From contig NC_092706.1 of the NCBI RefSeq assembly GCF_964275005.1, positions 27,890,781 through 27,954,780 of the forward strand: a DNA stretch of 64,000 nucleotides, written 5' to 3'. The position numbers were made by a program, and so were the translations under genes. Position 1 is the stretch's first letter, and the number at the start of each line of letters is the position of its first letter. Below are positions 11,221 to 22,359 of the stretch, one piece after another. The stretch comes from Diadema setosum (taxonomy: Eukaryota; Echinodermata; Echinoidea; Diadematoida; Diadematidae). The notes below the pieces were generated by a model. The model saw nothing but the letters and a program-made list of their open reading frames with translations, made no database searches and had not been told where the DNA came from.

Positions 11221-13227
11221 TCAATTCAATTCAATTCAAAGTTTATTTCATTTTTCGACAAAGCATGTATGTTACACTTCTTTTGACAACAGAGAATAAG
11301 GTAAACAGAACATAATGTAACTAGAAAAGCACTCTGAGAGTGCGGACCTCCGCCAAGCTTGCAGCTCATTTCCACCACTGATCTTGTTTTATTATTTCCA
11401 CCCATACGTACAACTGCATTGTCTGCAGACCCTCGCCCGAGTCCCAATATAGAAGCCTTTGTTACGTCATAAACCCTCAGCTGTACGGCGCGCCTCGCCC
11501 TAACAGAAACTAGAGCACGCACTTTAGTGCGCGCATGCAAACCTCAAATGCGCGCAGCCTGAACTCGCAAGTTCATTGACCCTACCTGTTAAAATATCAA
11601 AAATCCTTCATAAATTCCCCCAAAATTCTCGGATCACTACCAAAAGTTAATCGTTTGGTACTTGTGTCATTCTCAACCTTTCCTGCAAGTTTCATCCCGA
11701 TCCGTTATTTTGCGCACGAACATACGAACGAACGAACGAACGAACAAACAAACAAACCAACAGTAACGAAAACATAACCTCCCCCCTTGGCGGAGGTTGA
11801 GGACCTTATAGTACAAGGTAATTATACATTGTAGAAGAACAACAGAAGTGGTCGAAATGAAGTACATGTATAACCGTGCTTAAAGTGCGAAAAATGGAGA
11901 GACCCACTAAAAAGACAGAGCTTGTAGAATGTGGGCCCCTCTGGGAAAAAAAAAAAAAAAACATCGATGGGAAGATTAATTGGAGCATCAAAAATACAAA
12001 AGGAAAGAAGGAAGAAGAGAAAGAAATCTGGAAGCCCACTGAGAATAAGTATTAGATTCACAAATAAGTACCCTTACTTTCATAGACGCGAACAAACATG
12101 AAACAAGACTAGACAACAAAGCAACTGCTGAAGAAAAGGCTGTACGGGACAAAACGGAATGGACAAGACTAACAGACAGAAGAAAAAATAGCAAACAAAA
12201 ACGCACAACGGAGACAGCGATCTTCGGCAGAAGCATACCAAGAGAAAGAGATGATAGTTGTGGAGAAAAAAAACGTGATATTGTAATGCCCGAAAAGAGA
12301 AAAACAATGAATAGAGGGACGTATCAACAGGAGTAACAGATGAAAATTCAACCCTTTGACACTTTGAGCAATAGCATAGATGACAACAGACATCCAAAAG
12401 ATTACAATTTATTCTTCAAAGAGGAGAAAAAGTGAGTAAGTCAGTATGTGAGAAAGAAGACCAAATGGCTAGTTCAGTGCTGCAGAATCGTACGATCGCA
12501 ATAGAAAGGACTTCAGTCTCCTCCTGAAAGAATATATGGATGGGGCGGTTTTTTATATCATGATTCAAAGAATTCCAATAATTTGGGCTTATATAAACAA
12601 GTGTGTTCGTTCGTAAAAGGGGTAAATGAAATTCATTGAAACGCCTAGTGGGATATTCATGAAATGATTGATTTTTTAGGAACATATTAGAATCAAAAAT
12701 GGACGGAAGCAAATTGTTGCTATATTTGTACCTAAATTGCCCTAAATTATACAGAAACAGATCTTTAATTTTTAAGAGCTTGTTAGAGGCAAACAACGTA
12801 TTTGTATGAGAACGTATAGGGGAATGGCAGATGACCCGGAGGGCTTTCTTTTGCAAGAGGGACACTCTTTCAAATAAATTCTGATGCGTGTTGCCCCAAA
12901 CTAAAACTCCATAGTTCAATGAGGCAATATCAACGACGACTATAACATAAGTAATGTTTTTTGTGGAATATGAAATTTCAATCTATTTATAACATTTATG
13001 TTACGCGATATCATGTTACAAACATTATCAACATGTGATTTCCAGGAAAGTTTATCATCTACAATGACCCCCAGGAATTTAATATTTGATACTCTTTGTA
13101 GATGAGAATCATCTAAAATTATATTGGTGTTTAAACTGTCAACAGTATTACTAAAAATCATATATTTCGTTTTTTGAGCATTGAGTGATAACTTATTAGC
13201 TCTGACCCAGTTTGTCACTTTATTCAA
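11221..13227 (-). mobile_element. Non-LTR retrotransposon (CR1/L2-like) 3' part, broken
   Basis: On the minus strand, 13227-12940 encodes the end of a reverse transcriptase (WVRANKLSLNAQKTKYMIF, then NIKFLGVIVDDKLSWKSH). A frameshift near 12930 is followed by the thumb and C-terminal region from 12919 (LNYGVLVWGN, LLQKKALRVI, YWNSL) to 12416. The 3' untranslated part follows and ends in an attgaat-type tail at about 11221. A short TIR-bounded element (11346-11797) is inserted in that 3' part. The endonuclease and RT catalytic core are absent, so this is a 5'-truncated dead copy. Confidence 0.85.
11346..11797. mobile_element. Short element with acctccgccaag inverted ends
   Basis: Begins acctccgccaag (11346-11357) and ends cttggcggaggt (11786-11797), exact inverted termini. 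The interior holds tttcatcccgatccgttatt and a gaac/aaac tetranucleotide run (11725-11758). It sits within the LINE 3' region, so it inserted later. Non-autonomous; no coding. Confidence 0.65.
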
Positions 13228-13239
13228 TTCAATATTGAT

Positions 13240-14530
13240 TTTGTGAACGAGAACCTTTAATATGACAACACGTCGATTGGAAGCTTGTTGTCATTATCGA
13301 TTGAAGGCGATTTCTTACGTAACTTAGGCGGCCAGGAAGACATGTGAATAAATTTCTGAAGAGATTTACCTGAAGGAACCGTGGTCATCGACTTCCGTGG
13401 AGGATGATGATGAAGATGAGGAAATCGAAGATCCATTATGATAGATAAAAATGTGCACAAAATTCAAAGAGAATCACCATCTGTGATTGATTATACATAT
13501 TTAGGATTATTATTGGTATTTTGTGTGAGAAGACTGGTGCAACTGTTGGTATTATCACTTTAAGGCAATTTCTTAGTAACTTTGGCGGCCAGAAAGTGTG
13601 CCTAATTATTGTATTTATATAAACCACGTTTGTTTGTTTCAAATATTTTTCTTCAGAAGCTGACAGCCCTACTCAAATCACATCCGATATAGCAGCAATA
13701 ACGATTCAACATGCAAATGAAGACGCATTGATAAAAAAATTCACCATGTTGATTACAAATAATAATATGGTAAAGTAAGAACAATACACTTTTCTGCATA
13801 TCATCCACCCGGGTAAAGTTTAATGCTCTCGCATTAACTCTACATGAAGAGATACTCCTTCAAAAGCAATCAATACATGACAATGAAACGTCGTATAAGA
13901 CAAAAACAAAAACAAAATATCATCCAAAGACAAAATGCATTATACACAAACATAGTACAAAATAACGTCAGTCTTACATTATGCTTCTTTTTTGGACCAA
14001 AGAAACGAAATCCGTTTTTTTTTTCTCTTTTTTTAAACACACATTTATTTTCTCAAAATGTCCGCAAAACGGGGAGATGATAATTTGCTAAAGGCAATTG
14101 TGCACATCCCTTTGCTTTTCTCTCTCTAGAAATAAAAAAAAAGGAATTTATATAAATATACTATACATTTCCCCTTTTTTTACCTTCTCTGAAAACCACC
14201 TAATTAAAAACAATATTGAACTTTGTTAATGTTCCAAATGCTCGAATGCATAATATCAGCCAAGAAGAAATGCGACGTCAAAGAAGAAAGATCATGAAGT
14301 TTTCGATTTTCTCTTTGCGGAAGAAATCGATAATGATAATGACAATAATTTATGTTAACCAAATAGTGGTATTTAGTACCTTGTAGAAATAACTTTGAGA
14401 ACTGTTATTACGATTTTCAAGGAAAAGCTCATCTATGTGTGACACACATGTATTTACTATGCAGCCAGTCATATTCGATAAAGTTGATTTAGTCCCAATC
14501 AGATGTAATTTACCTATTACATTAAAATTT
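13240..14530. other. Non-coding stretch with a small internal repeat
   Basis: Two diverged copies of a phrase ending ggcggccag (13328 and 13586), preceded by gcgatttcttacgtaact and gcaatttcttagtaacttt, lie about 258 bp apart. No gene was supported. Frames here are short and overlap on both strands. Confidence 0.35.
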
Positions 14531-15383
14531 CACCTACTGGATCTGTAAAGGCTTCTTCAGATCGAACGCTGTGAGAGAGTCTTCCCACTTAATCTAGCCG
14601 ACGTAGCTGGCGCACGCCGATCTGAGAGAATGGCATCGTATATTAAGGAAAGTGAGTATTGCCCCAAGTCTCGGTTGAAAGTTTTTCTTTGTTTGCGAAT
14701 GTTGATGGCTTCCCTTATCCATCGTGAGGTTTTAAATTCTGAAATCCTTCCTAGGAAGAAATTTCTTCCTAAGTCAGGACTTTTTCCTGGGTGGTATTTT
14801 GAAAAGTTTTTTCCCAATTGGCTTCTTAACTTTTTTCCCTAAACTTGGTAAGAAACTTAGGAAGATATGCAAGTGACAATGAGATATCAAATATCTGACT
14901 TGGGAAGAAGTTAGTATTCTAGAATGCACTTAGGAAAGAATACATTATTTTAGGAAGATTTTTAGGAAAGTTCCACCCCTAAGTACGTTGTTAAGGTGTT
15001 TTTAACCCTACATCATAACAATACGCGATTGTCATTGGTTGGTTCCTTGTGATACGACATGTTGTATTGGCTTAAAAAAGGACGTGGGCGGGGAATAGGA
15101 TGGCCTAAATTGCATTAGGAAGTTCCTAGGAAGAAATTTCAAAGTACCAATTACGTCTTTCCTGGGCACTTCCTAACTTTCTGACTTAGGAAAAAAACTT
15201 AGGAAGAAACACAAGAAGAAACTAAGGAAAATGTTCACTCTACCACCCAGATTATTTAGATAGGATTGACTACTTTCTCCTGTTGATGTAGTGATTTTTA
15301 CACCAGCTACGTCGGCTTGTGGAAAAACAACTCTCTCACAGCGATCGATATAAAGAAGCCTACAGATCCAGTAGGTGAAAGTT
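14531..15383 (-). mobile_element. Penelope-like fragment between inverted repeats
   Basis: Minus-strand sequence 14557-14740 encodes a tail with WIREAINIRKQRKTFNRDLG, then QYSLSLIYD. This signature, WIREAI-IRK-NRD-GQY-LS, lies downstream of the GIY-YIG region in Penelope-like elements. The ends are inverted copies: 14531-14612 (cctactggatctgtaaaggc) matches 15300-15383 in reverse complement (gcctacagatccagtagg). The DNA between is filled with cttaggaagaa-type motifs in both orientations. The element is truncated and inactive. Confidence 0.7.
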
Positions 15384-16498
15384 TAATCAAACAGGTGAAT
15401 TGCAACTGATTGTGACAGATTGAAATTTTCAGCCAGTTGACATTCCAATCAGATGAATATTTGATATATTATAGATGACCTATATTCATAATACACAAAG
15501 CTGGACGAATTTTACTCATATTAACCTCATTACCAACCTACTGCAATCGAACATTCATTATGCGGTCAGGGATGTCGATCCTGGGGGAAAGGGTGCAAAC
15601 AAGGCCAACAGAAGTAGATAGGACTTCTTGTCTAAAGCTAAAGACGAAATTGCAGAATTGTACAAAAGGAATACATGAGACATTCTTTTTTTTTTCTTTG
15701 AAACACTTAATACTACAAATGTTATCTACCTTTTTTTTCGACGGCAGCATCAAATGAGTGACATTTGACAAAGTACAAATTCTTGACTTAAAGCTGCATA
15801 CAGGACGGAAAGTTTTCTTTCGTTATAACGAATAGCTTTTGAGCAACGATATCTACGTGTTTTCTTCCAATTCAATTCTTAAGTTTCTTTTCTGCGGCTC
15901 TTCATAATAGAGTAGACCTAAATTCCCTAAAATCTTTTGAAATGTAACATTACAAACAAGCGAAAGTAAAGGAAATTAACGTGGGATAGCGTTTGCTCTT
16001 GCTTATGAAGTGCATTTTTTAGTGCAGACTCCAGGAAAACATGAAGAAATGACGGCACGCAGCTCAATTTCGCTGCACTTTCTTCATGTGGCTCTTTATC
16101 AAACCTCTGATAAAATTTTATCAACCTCTTTAGAAGGGCGGAAATGCTAAAGAACGAAAGTGAAAGAAATGAACACTTGATAATAACCTGGGTTCCGTCT
16201 CTTTTTCCATGATGCGATAACCAACAGAGGGCGCTAATTGGCTGATTGCCATTAATATTAGACTGCGCATCGCAGTTATCGGCATATCACAATCCTGGGG
16301 TGTCACTCCCTCTTTTGGCTCCATAGCGTATATACACTAAATCACCACTACGAGTAAAAAAGAAAAAGAAAAGTCGCTACATTACTATTAGGGAAGCTTG
16401 CTCTTGCTCACGAAGTGACTCAGGCTCCTGGAAAGACATCAAAAATAAATGCATGCAGCGCTTGGGATTCGGAGTGAACTGGTTTGCCGCAAATCAAA
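15384..16498 (+). promoter_or_regulatory. Upstream region of the TLR gene, locally duplicated
   Basis: Two related blocks lie in this 5' flank. Near 15985-16065, gctcttgcttatgaagtg and ccaggaaaacatgaaga resemble 16398-16445, gctcttgctcacgaagtg and cctggaaagacatcaaa. A second pair, cgaaagtaaaggaaatt at 15961 and cgaaagtgaaagaaatg at 16155, lies 194 bp apart. No clear TATA box was placed. Any 5' untranslated exon or intron cannot be located from sequence alone. Confidence 0.45.
16156..16167 (+). promoter_or_regulatory. ISRE/IRF-like motif upstream of the TLR
   Basis: gaaagtgaaaga matches the vertebrate IRF site pattern GAAANNGAAA. It lies about 340 bp before the TLR start codon. A diverged relative is at 15962-15973. 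Whether IRF proteins of this animal use it is unknown. Confidence 0.35.
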
Positions 16499-19249
16499 AT
16501 GTCTGGAGGTACTGTTGTCATAGTTTTGACTGCACTGATGACTTTGTCATGTTTTGCTGTCCGCTGGGAAAAATCTGGTCTCAAGTGCATTTTCTCTGAC
16601 TCGGAATCCTTCATTCAAGCCAACTGCTCTAACCTCAATATCTCCGATGTCCCCCAGAATCTTCCAGACAACCTCAACAAGCTTGATTTATCTTACAACC
16701 ACATTGTGACCATCACCAATATTTCATTTGCTGCATATGAAAAAATCCAAATTCTGATTTTGCGATGGAATGGGCTGAATTTGATTGAGGGAAAAGCGTT
16801 CAAGAAGCTTCCAGACTTGAGAGAGGTTGACATGAGTTTCAACGACATCAGGCGAATTCCAGACTCCCTCTTTATCAACAATCGTCATCTCTCATTCCTT
16901 GAGCTGTCCCATAACAGACTGACCGAGATCCCAAATAACGCTTTTGGGTCCATTGGAGCCTTGAAACATGTCCTCCTCGGCCATAATCTGATTACAAAGG
17001 TCAGTTTCGCTCAATTCTCCTCCTGTCAACTCCTTGTGAGGATCGATCTCGTAGGGAACAAAATCACAAATCTTCATCGGGAGAGCTTTGCTGCTATTTG
17101 GAACTGCACAATATTCCTCTTCAAATTCGCCGATAACAAAGTCTCGAAACTTCCCCATGAACTCTTTTCCAATTTTCGTCACCTGATGGAGGTCGATTTG
17201 AACCACAATAACCTCCATACATTCGACGTGAAAGCCTTCATGGGAAATTATAACATCAATCATTTACGGATCAATAGCGCAAATATCCACACTATTATAC
17301 CCCTCACAGACAATGGCCGAAGTCATGACTTTCCCAATTTGACAAGACTTACTTTAAGTTGGAACAAAGTCTCTCAAATACAGAGCAAAGCATTCAGGGG
17401 GTTTAGAAACCTGCGTTATTTGAATCTCCAGGGCAACAAGATAACCTCGATCACAAATAGCTCATTCTGTGAACTGAATTCCCTCATATCCTTGAATCTG
17501 GACAGAAACAAACTTTCACAATTGCCTCTTCGTGCGTTCGCCTGTACAAAGAAGCTAGAGTGTCTTACACTGTCCAGCAATCGCATTAAAGTTTTGGATC
17601 CTCGCACACTTTATGGTGTTGCCTCTCTGCAATATATGGATCTTTTTTCCAATAGCTTAGAGGAGTTTGCAGGTCCATGGGATCTGCCTTTCTTAAAGAT
17701 ACTGAAACTACAAAGAAACGCACTATCCTTTTTGAATGAAACCACATTTGCAGGAATGTCCCATTTGCAGGAAGTAAACCTTACTAATAATAAAATTAGA
17801 AACATAGCTACAGATGCATTTATGGAGCTCAGTTTTCTAAAAGCTGTTGACCTATCTATTCAATCGCCTATTGAACTAAATGGAAGTTTTGCAAATTTGA
17901 GGCATCTCGAGTACATTAGCCTGAGAAGAATACCGATTCAGCTTACGTCACTAAATCAATTTACATATGCAAGGTCCATGAGGAAACTAGTCATGTCAAA
18001 CGCAAAGTTACGTATCACGGACCTGGTAAGTAGGCATCTGCATATGTCTGTTTTCTTCGGGTTGGAATCACTAGTATCCCTCGATTTATGGGGAAATAAC
18101 TTGGCAAACTTGCACAACTTCCCATGGGTTTTCCAACCCTTACGTAGTCTGCAAACAATAAACCTAAGCAACACTCGTATAACCGTTTTGACAGCAGGGA
18201 TGTTCTCTCATCTATCGTCTCTATTACACCTACGGCTGTATTCAAACGAAATCCAGAAAATTTACCCAAATGCTTTCGAAGGACTTGGAAGCTTACAAGT
18301 ATTACTTCTGCAGGTTAATATGATATCTCAGTTTGAGAAAAACTTACTCAGTGACACTCGGAATCTCACATTGTTGTACCTTCACACTAATCATCTTACT
18401 ATGATTTCAGCAAACACATTTATACCACAGACTCTTGTTCGCCTTGATATATCCAACAATCCTTTCGTTTGTGACTGCAGCTTAACGTGGTTCCTAAATT
18501 GGCTACAAACGACCAACGTTATTACCTCTCCAAGTAATGAAACCCGGTGTTCACAGGCTTCTTTCAAAGTACTTGTGAACCTGCCACTTGAAGAATTCCA
18601 TCCAGGCGACTTTTGTGGAATCAACACACCACTCATCTCTGGACTCACATCCGGCAGTGTCTTAGTAATCTTGCTGGGATTCTTGATTTACAGGAAACGT
18701 TGGTGGCTGAAATACAAGATTTTCTTGCTGAAACTTTTTGTATTGGGGTATCATCAACAAGAAGAAGACCAGGCAGATGAATATGAGTATCAGCTCAACA
18801 TCATGTGCCATGATGATGATGATGACTGGGTTCATGGTGTCCTCAGACCTGCACTGGAAGAGAGGATGCCTCATCTCCAACGTGTTGCCTATGGCGATGA
18901 GGCGTTCAGGGCTACAATGTACTACATTGACGCTGTCCACCACATCATCGAGAACAGCTACAAGACTGTCCTGCTGCTTAGCAACCACTGTGCTGATGAT
19001 GCCTGGTTCATCACCAAGGTCAGAGTGGCTCTGGAGCATGTGAATGACACAGGACTTGACAAAGTCCTCCTGGTATTTTTGGAGGACATACCCGATGAGC
19101 GACTGCCATACCTGGTAAGACTCTTTCTGAGCAGAGACAGGCCTAATCTGCTTTGGACTGAGGACCATGATGGCCAAGATTTGTTTTGGGCCTACTTTGA
19201 GAAGTGCATGCGGACAAATCCGCAGATCAATCATGCTCTTCCGATCTAA
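16499..19249 (+). CDS. Toll-like receptor, single exon, divergent TIR domain
   Basis: Intact 916-residue type I membrane receptor that should sense ligands outside the cell or in endosomes and signal through its TIR domain. The ATG at 16499 (A at -3) is preferred; an in-frame TTG lies 15 bases upstream. Order: signal peptide 1-20; N-terminal Cys pair (30, 43); about 24 LRRs (residues 58-655) with LxxLxLxxN units and irregular repeats near 9 and 17-19; one LRRCT with Cys 658, 660, 684 and 706, so a single-cysteine-cluster (vertebrate-like) TLR; membrane helix about 710-731; TIR about 762-905. In the TIR, box 1 is replaced by an acidic run (DDDDDW, 772-777), and the BB loop reads GDEAFR (799-804) instead of RDxxPG. 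FLEDIP (860-865) and the box 3 FW (896-897) are kept. It has no introns, as in large echinoderm TLR families. Ligand and adaptor are unknown. Confidence 0.97.
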   Translation: MSGGTVVIVLTALMTLSCFAVRWEKSGLKCIFSDSESFIQANCSNLNISDVPQNLPDNLNKLDLSYNHIVTITNISFAAYEKIQILILRWNGLNLIEGKAFKKLPDLREVDMSFNDIRRIPDSLFINNRHLSFLELSHNRLTEIPNNAFGSIGALKHVLLGHNLITKVSFAQFSSCQLLVRIDLVGNKITNLHRESFAAIWNCTIFLFKFADNKVSKLPHELFSNFRHLMEVDLNHNNLHTFDVKAFMGNYNINHLRINSANIHTIIPLTDNGRSHDFPNLTRLTLSWNKVSQIQSKAFRGFRNLRYLNLQGNKITSITNSSFCELNSLISLNLDRNKLSQLPLRAFACTKKLECLTLSSNRIKVLDPRTLYGVASLQYMDLFSNSLEEFAGPWDLPFLKILKLQRNALSFLNETTFAGMSHLQEVNLTNNKIRNIATDAFMELSFLKAVDLSIQSPIELNGSFANLRHLEYISLRRIPIQLTSLNQFTYARSMRKLVMSNAKLRITDLVSRHLHMSVFFGLESLVSLDLWGNNLANLHNFPWVFQPLRSLQTINLSNTRITVLTAGMFSHLSSLLHLRLYSNEIQKIYPNAFEGLGSLQVLLLQVNMISQFEKNLLSDTRNLTLLYLHTNHLTMISANTFIPQTLVRLDISNNPFVCDCSLTWFLNWLQTTNVITSPSNETRCSQASFKVLVNLPLEEFHPGDFCGINTPLISGLTSGSVLVILLGFLIYRKRWWLKYKIFLLKLFVLGYHQQEEDQADEYEYQLNIMCHDDDDDWVHGVLRPALEERMPHLQRVAYGDEAFRATMYYIDAVHHIIENSYKTVLLLSNHCADDAWFITKVRVALEHVNDTGLDKVLLVFLEDIPDERLPYLVRLFLSRDRPNLLWTEDHDGQDLFWAYFEKCMRTNPQINHALPI

Positions 19250-20487
19250 ACAACCGAGACATGAAATTACCTGATCTCCCTGTACGTATAATGTACTTAC
19301 AAAGTCTTTGTATATCATGTTTCGCCTGTAGCATGCTTTGTAGCATTTCTACTACATGGAAGAAGGTCAAAGAGCGACATTCTTTTTCCCTTCATAATTA
19401 TAAGTCCACATGTTGGTGAAACCTAAAAAAAAAAAAAAAAAAACACACACACAGTTGAAATGTCCTTTACGTTTTTATTCATTCACTTAAAGAGAGCGAG
19501 CTTACCTTGGGGGTGCAGCCTGGCCCCTAGCATACCATACACACACACACACACACACACAGTTGTTTGCAACGTGGATTTTTCCCCGTGACTTACATTT
19601 ACTTTTCTTCTCTTTATTCGTAATCATGATGTCTGAGCCAACATTGTTACTTCCATTATTCTAACTTGGAATTCGTGTTGATTTTAGTAAATTCGCTCTT
19701 TCATGCTCTTATGAATATCCGGTGCATTTACTCCGCCTGAAGGAGATGGATATTAAGTAATGATTTTTTTTTTTTCAGAATTACATGTTTGGAGTGACGA
19801 TAACAGTGTATATAGCAGCAGGACCTTTAAAGTCCTCATTCGTATTATACGTACGTAAAACAACTGTATTTCTTTGTTTCTGTTCAAAACATTATGTAAG
19901 ATATAAGCTGTGCTTGGATAATGTTTAAGAGTGATTATAAACTTTTTTTAGACCTACATGCATGGCCACATATTGGAATTATTAGATTTATACCGCTGTA
20001 TTTACCACATTGTTGTTGTTGTTGGTGCTGATGTTTCATAGTACTAGTATTGGAATACCCTTTTGATCGGAGGTGCTGATGATACAGAGCAACGGTTAAA
20101 TAATTATGTGCTCACAAAATTTGTCCATGTTTAACTGGGATCAGAAGCATTTAGTGCGAATGTAAATTTTGTTTTGTTTTGTGTTTTTTTTTTTCGACCC
20201 AGACGGTCAGGGATTGCGCTAGAAAGTGTCATATTTTTGTTCCATGGACTTATCGCGAGGGCTTTTTATTATGGACTTATGTATCTTCTGTAATATAACC
20301 ATGCACTTTACGTAAGTAACGTATATGTTTTTATAAGCAACGTATAATTTGTTATAAGTTTTGTAGTTGTGTTGTGATTTCCAATGTGATGGCAAGGCCC
20401 CGCAGCTTGTCTGACGCCGTCGTCTGCTCGGGCTACATCAGTTGAGTCTAATGTTGGCTGTTTCAATGATTATATTTTTTGAACACT
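19250..20487. other. TLR 3' flank
   Basis: No AATAAA was found in the first kilobase after the stop. A run of A followed by acacac lies at 19426-19453 and a CA repeat at 19538-19560. The 3' end of the TLR transcript cannot be placed. No other gene was seen. Confidence 0.4.
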
Positions 20488-21102
20488 TCCAATCATCTTT
20501 ATTTCTTATTCCAACCAATGAAAATGAAATTGTGACAAATGTGGAATCTTTTGAACCCAGTAAATCTTGTTGTTATGACGAAATATAACTATTACTCTGG
20601 TTAAAAATATTATGTTTTCTATTCGTTCCCCATTGAAACATGTTTCAATTCTATCTTTTATTTCGGAAACTTTTCCAGATGCCATCAAAATCGCTACAGT
20701 GATTTTTATATTAAAAAAGAGATGACTCTGCTGGAGTAAAAGATTATCGCCCTGTTTTGTTGCCTATTTCCCGTATAAGCTAAAATTCTTGAAAAAAATG
20801 TTTATAATCGTTTATATAATTTCCTTATTGATAACAATCTTTTTAATCCATATCAATTTGGTATAAGGATGGGTTTCTCAACCGAACACGCTTCAATACA
20901 ATCAAGTGATGAAATTATTACCACCTTGCCTTGCCAAAGAACATATAATTGGAGGCTTTTGGGATTTAAGTAAAGCTTTGTTACAATTGGTCATCATATT
21001 TTAATTCACAAATTTTCTAAATTAGGTAAAGAGGTATAGTTCTTTCTTGGTTCAAAAGGTATTATTCTAATGGCACACAGTTTATTTCATTTGAGTCTAA
21101 AG

Positions 21103-21133
<31 letters not shown>

Positions 21134-21180
21134 ATACCGATATTAACTGTGGTGTACCCCAGGGTTCAATCCTCAATATA
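20488..21180 (+). mobile_element. LINE reverse-transcriptase relic (CR1/L2-like)
   Basis: Read across all three plus frames, the segment gives in order: PSKSCCYDEI; a KKxDD-type entry to the RT fingers; ILEKMFINRLYNFLIDNNLF; NPYQFGIRMGFSTEHA; DLSKA, the usual position of the first catalytic Asp block; then INCGVPQGSIL. These are consecutive non-LTR RT motifs. Several frameshifts, stops and a (gt)n(t)n insertion at 21109-21134 break it. The region carrying the FADD-type catalytic motif is absent. Confidence 0.8.
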
Positions 21181-22007
21181 CCTCAATATTAACACTGTTC
21201 CAACAGCAAACAATAATACTAACGATATTAATGATGAAAATAATACAAACAATAACAATGACGATACTAAAGCGTTCCCTGGGTGATAATTCTGATAGCC
21301 TTGGACAGGACTGAAATGTGGATCCCGAGATAATTATTAGAATCTCTTCATCAAAATTCACAATGTTAGACGAAATGCCATATACTGATAACAAATAAGT
21401 TTCATCTATTGGTAAGACATTCATTTTTTTTTTTTTTGGGGGGGGGGGGATCGGTCCGTTGGTTACGGAGGAATGCTTTTTTTATATGATTACTTACACT
21501 GGAGATATTTAGAACAATGTGTGCTTACAATGACCCTGAACAATAGGCTTTAATACCACCTTTTCAGAGCTCTGCTGACTAGGCTTCTGGTCTTTTGCTC
21601 CAAGACACATGAATGCTTTATCAATAATTCATGATGGATTGCCCTTTAGCACCGCTACTCTGAATTCATTGTAAAGGGTAAAATGCATGCACATGAAAAA
21701 AGTAAACACATGTTTCCATGGGCATGCATACACTACATCTCTACAAAGAAATGAGGAATACAAATTATTATAAAAACTTAACTAAAAAGTGAACCCTTAT
21801 TTTTTAATCATATTTAATCGAAAGACACGCGATAGGTGTAGAACTAATAAATTGTCAATTAACCTTAAAAAATATAAAACGTGTTATTCTGTCCTGATCA
21901 CTTTAGTCTCTTCTAGTATTCTTCTCGACAATCATAACCTGTTTCGAGTACGTCTGAGTTTGCGGTGTGCCCATGGGTTTGGTAATGTGTTGTTTGTGGA
22001 CTGCAAA
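21181..22007. other. Non-coding stretch
   Basis: Contains an aat/aac-rich stretch (21190-21260) and a T then G homopolymer junction (21425-21449). Nothing codable or repetitive beyond that was recognised. Confidence 0.3.
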
Positions 22008-22190
22008 TGTGACCGTGCATCACAGAACCAACGAAAAGTCACACCCCTTCATTTTAGGTGAGGACTTAAAAAGATGAAATAGGTCAACCTATAGTCAATA
22101 ATGAGTTTTTCATGTTTTCTGAAAGAGCTATCATCCTACATCCTTCTGAAGTTTGGGATCATAAAGTGATTGGGAAAGTTTATATAAAAC
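22008..22190. mobile_element. MITE family 1, copy B (left end only)
   Basis: Starts with the family terminus tgtgaccgtgcatcacagaa, then ccaacgaaaagtcac, and runs through gaaagagctatcatcctaca before diverging. It lacks the rest of the element. Confidence 0.75.
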
Positions 22191-22322
22191 GAGCTTCGTT
22201 GATTTCGGAATTATAGAATGAAAGAACGAATGAAAAAAAAATAGGATGCAGTCCGGATATTAAGCATTTGCTCTGAATACATAAATTCAAACACTGTATA
22301 CTATCGCTTGATGCTTCTAAAA

Positions 22323-22355
<33 letters not shown>
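22323..22355. repeat. (AC)n microsatellite
   Basis: About 16 uninterrupted ac units. A shorter CA run lies at 19538-19560. Confidence 0.95.
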
Positions 22356-22357
<2 letters not shown>

Positions 22358-22359
22358 TA

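Noticed and set aside
18662..19318. 218-residue minus-strand open frame opposite the TLR TIR domain
   Set aside because: Antisense shadow of a long conserved coding exon. No domain, and the plus strand explains it.
19426..19453. A tract after the TLR stop as evidence of a retrocopy
   Set aside because: No AATAAA precedes it, it runs directly into an AC microsatellite, and no flanking target duplication was found.
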